Shown: positions 6,972 to 8,597 of the stretch, one piece after another
Numbering within the stretch: position 1 is the first letter of the stretch
Layout of the letters: the number at the start of each line of letters is the position of its first letter
NCBI GenBank assembly: GCA_021811925.1
Contig: JAKAPY010000067.1
Coordinates: 1-8,597 of the forward strand
DNA length: 8,597 nucleotides
Reading direction: 5' to 3'
Source: Thermoplasmata archaeon
GTDB taxonomy: Archaea; Thermoplasmatota; Thermoplasmata; Sysuiplasmatales; Sysuiplasmataceae
The notes under the pieces: generated by a model
What the model was told of the DNA's origin: nothing
Databases searched by the model: none
The model's input: only the letters and a program-made list of their open reading frames with translations
Program-made: the position numbers and the translations under genes

Positions 6972-7376
6972 TCAGGCTTCACGAATCTTGAATTCATGCG
7001 TCAGCGAAACCTCTTTGCTGAACATTGCGGAAACGGAGCAGTATTTTTCGACCGAAAGTGAAACTGCCCTGGCTGCCTTTTCTTCCGACACACCCTTGCC
7101 GTAAATGTCGTAATGGACCACGATGGCTTTCCAGATTCTCGGATGTTCCTCCCTCCTGTGGGCCTCGACGTTGACCTCAACCCTGGTAATCTCTTCCCTC
7201 ATCTTGGTGAGTATGTCGACGACATCGACTCCGGTGCATCCCGCAAGAGATGCAAGTAGCAGCTCCATCGGACTGAACTGCTTCCTGTTGTCTCCCCACT
7301 CCATTATAACAGGATCCAGTCCAGGTGCCGTGGCGACAAAACTTCTTCCCTCGTTCCAGACTGCCTTGATGTTCAC
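6972..7376 (-). CDS. OsmC/Ohr-family protein (YhfA-like subgroup)
   Basis: OsmC-family proteins are small dimeric enzymes, many of which reduce organic hydroperoxides with two reactive cysteines. The 134-residue product matches the family length. It has the typical middle helix FSPMELLLASLAGCTGVDVV, with Cys47, followed by ILTKMR, and the second conserved cysteine Cys113 in SVEKYCSVSAMF. The KMR sequence and short N-terminus look more like the YhfA-like subgroup, whose substrate is poorly defined, than like Ohr, so peroxide reduction is likely but not certain. The start is GTG at 7376, preceded by GAGAGGA (7381-7387 on the complement) at a good distance. The gene is transcribed alone, with its stop 27 bp from that of the convergent zinc-ribbon gene. 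A perfect inverted repeat centred on its TATA box suggests tight transcriptional control, perhaps by a redox-sensing or metal-sensing repressor. Confidence 0.9.
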   Translation of the reverse strand: MNIKAVWNEGRSFVATAPGLDPVIMEWGDNRKQFSPMELLLASLAGCTGVDVVDILTKMREEITRVEVNVEAHRREEHPRIWKAIVVHYDIYGKGVSEEKAARAVSLSVEKYCSVSAMFSKEVSLTHEFKIREA

Positions 7377-7380
7377 TTTA

Positions 7381-7432
7381 TCCTCTCATTCCGCTTCATG
7401 GAAAGCGCTTATATCAAGATTGCATGAAGCGG
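7381..7432 (-). promoter_or_regulatory. OsmC-gene promoter with palindromic operator candidate
   Basis: On the minus strand a TATA-like TTGATATAAG spans 7417-7408. A start site near 7386 would leave a leader of about 10 nt containing the ribosome-binding site. CCGCTTCATG at 7391-7400 and CATGAAGCGG at 7423-7432 form a perfect 10-bp inverted repeat with a 22-bp spacer. Its centre, between 7411 and 7412, falls inside the TATA box. The arms are 32 bp apart, about three helical turns, so a dimer or tetramer could bind one face and block TBP/TFB. A smaller palindrome, AAGCGCTT, lies within the spacer at 7403-7410. Confidence 0.5.
7391..7432. repeat. Perfect 10-bp inverted repeat around a TATA box
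   Basis: The arms are 7391-7400 (CCGCTTCATG) and 7423-7432 (CATGAAGCGG), with no mismatch. The match ends abruptly on both sides: 7390/7433 and 7401/7422 do not pair. The spacer is 22 bp and AT-rich around the TATA element. A transcript starting near 7386 would not include the arms, so the repeat is more likely read as DNA than as an RNA hairpin. Confidence 0.7.
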
Positions 7433-7761
7433 TGTTGTGCCTTCGGTGTCTGCATCACAGGCAGAACTCTCCTGCACACGATGCCAAATTAACATCACTC
7501 TTGATGATAAATTCCAATGTTCCGGGCTCATTTTGGATGTTATACCATGATTCATCTGTAAAACTGGAAAGAGTTTATTTACGAAATTAGTAGCAGGCAG
7601 TTGAGTCGCGAAATCGGGCGATGCTGCACGATGCGCCGCCACCTTCCTGTCAAAGGATGATTCAGCACATCCAACAAACGATTAAATAGAGAGCCGAAGT
7701 CAATAGGAAGAAAACAGTTGGGCTGGTGTTGTTTCAACGCGAGCCCGAAAGTGGTGAAATT
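7433..7761. other. Intergenic region without a convincing gene
   Basis: About 330 bp separate the OsmC promoter from the next gene. Short reading frames exist on both strands, but none has a ribosome-binding site, a recognisable motif or coding-like codon use. TATA-like elements on the plus strand occur at 7573-7580 (TTTATTTA) and 7682-7688 (TTAAATA). A weak hairpin, TCTGC/GCAGA, is at 7449-7465. No tRNA, C/D-box RNA or terminator can be supported. A small RNA starting near 7601, driven by the first TATA-like element, is possible but has no positive evidence beyond that element. Confidence 0.5.
7679..7761 (+). promoter_or_regulatory. Candidate promoter and ribosome-binding site of the saccharopine dehydrogenase-family gene
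   Basis: TTAAATA at 7682-7688 is TATA-like and would place a start site near 7711. GGTGA at 7753-7757 matches the archaeal Shine-Dalgarno core and lies 4 nt before the TTG at 7762. Earlier in-frame GTG (7726) and TTG (7729) codons lack comparable sites. Confidence 0.35.
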
Positions 7762-8597
7762 TTGGAAGTTCTGTTGATAGGAACAGGTGGAGTAGGAACA
7801 GTGATTGCAAGACATCTTGCCAGAAGTGACAAGGTGGACAAGGTCATTCTTGCAGATATAGATCTGAAGCAGGCTGAAAGGGTTGCCAGGAAAGTGGGCA
7901 AGCGGAAAACTCAGGCAATAAGGTTTGACGCAGGCAGCAAGTCTCAGGTAGACAGGATGATGAAGCGCAAAGGCATGGTAGTGAATTCGTCGCTGCCAAG
8001 GTTCAACTCGCTCCTGATGGAATCTGCACTAAAAAACAAAGTGAAATACCTGGACCTCGCCCTGCAGGACCCGGTAAAGCCTTACCGCATGAATGCAGCC
8101 TGGAAGAAGAAAGGCGCTGCGGCCGTCATAGGAGTCGGGGAAGATCCTGGCATAAGCAACGTTGCAGCGAAATATGCCGCTGACAGCATGGACACGGTCA
8201 AATCAATCAAGATAAGAGACGGAGAGACTGCAAACAGCAGGAAGTATCCCTTCGTGTGCCTCTTCTCTCCGGCGACGTTCATCCAGGAAACGATGGAGGA
8301 GCCGGCAATATTCAGGGACGGGAAGCTGCAGAAGATTGAAAAGCTGAGCGACAAGGAGATTTACAATTTCCCGGAAGGAATAGGCGAACTGCCCATATAC
8401 AGCGTTAATCACGAAGAGGTATACAGCCTGTCGAAGAACATAGGGAAGGGTGTCCAGTATGTTGACTTCAAGCTCGCGCTCACAGATGACACGCTGAAGT
8501 ATCTCGACGTCCTGAACGGCTTGGGCTTCATGTCGGACAAGAAGCTGAAAGTCGGAAAAACGGAAATAAGTCCCAGGGCCCTCACCCTTAAACTAAT
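7762..8597 (+). CDS. Saccharopine dehydrogenase-family oxidoreductase, 3' end outside window
   Basis: A Rossmann-fold oxidoreductase of the saccharopine dehydrogenase family, with 278 codons present and open at the right edge; the full protein would probably be near 380-400 residues. The dinucleotide-binding GTGGVG is at residues 7-12 directly after the first strand. The second strand ends in LADID with Asp32, a position where an acid usually favours NAD(H) over NADP(H). VVNSSLPRFN (about 73-82), YLDLAL (96-101) and GVGEDPGISNVAAKYAAD (124-141) match the conserved core, the last leading into the catalytic domain. The TTG at 7762 is chosen because it puts the first strand at the N-terminus, as usual in the family, and has GGTGA upstream. 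Substrate cannot be set: saccharopine, lysine and carboxynorspermidine/homospermidine-type enzymes share this core. No lysine-pathway neighbour is visible on its left side. Confidence 0.88.
   Translation, partial: MEVLLIGTGGVGTVIARHLARSDKVDKVILADIDLKQAERVARKVGKRKTQAIRFDAGSKSQVDRMMKRKGMVVNSSLPRFNSLLMESALKNKVKYLDLALQDPVKPYRMNAAWKKKGAAAVIGVGEDPGISNVAAKYAADSMDTVKSIKIRDGETANSRKYPFVCLFSPATFIQETMEEPAIFRDGKLQKIEKLSDKEIYNFPEGIGELPIYSVNHEEVYSLSKNIGKGVQYVDFKLALTDDTLKYLDVLNGLGFMSDKKLKVGKTEISPRALTLKL

Noticed and set aside
7501..7510. TTGATGAT resembling a C box of a C/D-box guide RNA
   Set aside because: It has one mismatch to RUGAUGA, and no CUGA D box lies at a suitable distance downstream.
7123..7590. 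155-codon open frame on the plus strand across the OsmC gene and its promoter
   Set aside because: Most of it is the complement of the OsmC coding frame; the remainder shows no motif.
1..8597. CRISPR arrays, insertion sequences, tRNA or rRNA genes, phage or defence genes
   Set aside because: No regularly spaced repeats, transposase motifs, tRNA-like folds or defence domains were seen on either strand.

Overview
The window most likely comes from an archaeon, probably a relative of the Thermoplasmata. Four things suggest this. Upstream of several genes there are TATA-like boxes about 25 bp before a plausible transcription start, giving very short leaders. The first gene is an ACT-domain regulator of a type known mainly from archaea (COG2150-like). 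AGG and ATA codons are used heavily. At least four of the eight genes seem to start with TTG or GTG. The lineage is an inference from style, not from any search.

Layout. (1) Positions 1-3335, plus strand: the 3' part of an ACT-domain regulator of amino-acid metabolism, then argG and argH, which overlap by 47 bp and carry out the last two steps of arginine synthesis. (2) Positions 3359-6546, minus strand, convergent with argH: a compact succinate dehydrogenase operon transcribed sdhA-sdhC-sdhB. SdhB carries an unusual N-terminal segment with two predicted membrane helices. Together with the three helices of the small membrane subunit this would make a five-helix anchor, with no separate fourth subunit. 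(3) Positions 6696-6944, plus strand: a small CxxC/CxxC zinc-ribbon-like protein of unknown function, divergent from sdhA. (4) Positions 6972-7376, minus strand: an OsmC/YhfA-family protein whose promoter TATA box lies exactly at the centre of a perfect 10-bp inverted repeat, a good operator candidate. (5) Positions 7377-7761: about 385 bp without a convincing gene. (6) Position 7762 to the window end, plus strand: a saccharopine dehydrogenase-family oxidoreductase, cut off by the window edge.

How they fit together. ArgG uses citrulline, aspartate and ATP. ArgH splits argininosuccinate into arginine and fumarate. Fumarate is also the product of succinate dehydrogenase, so the two convergent operons meet metabolically at fumarate; whether they are co-regulated cannot be seen here. 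The ACT protein next to argGH plausibly senses an amino acid. I see no CRISPR array, transposon, tRNA, rRNA or phage gene. Most of the window is ordinary core metabolism. The items most worth a second look are the SdhB membrane extension, the palindrome around the OsmC promoter, and the orphan zinc-ribbon protein.
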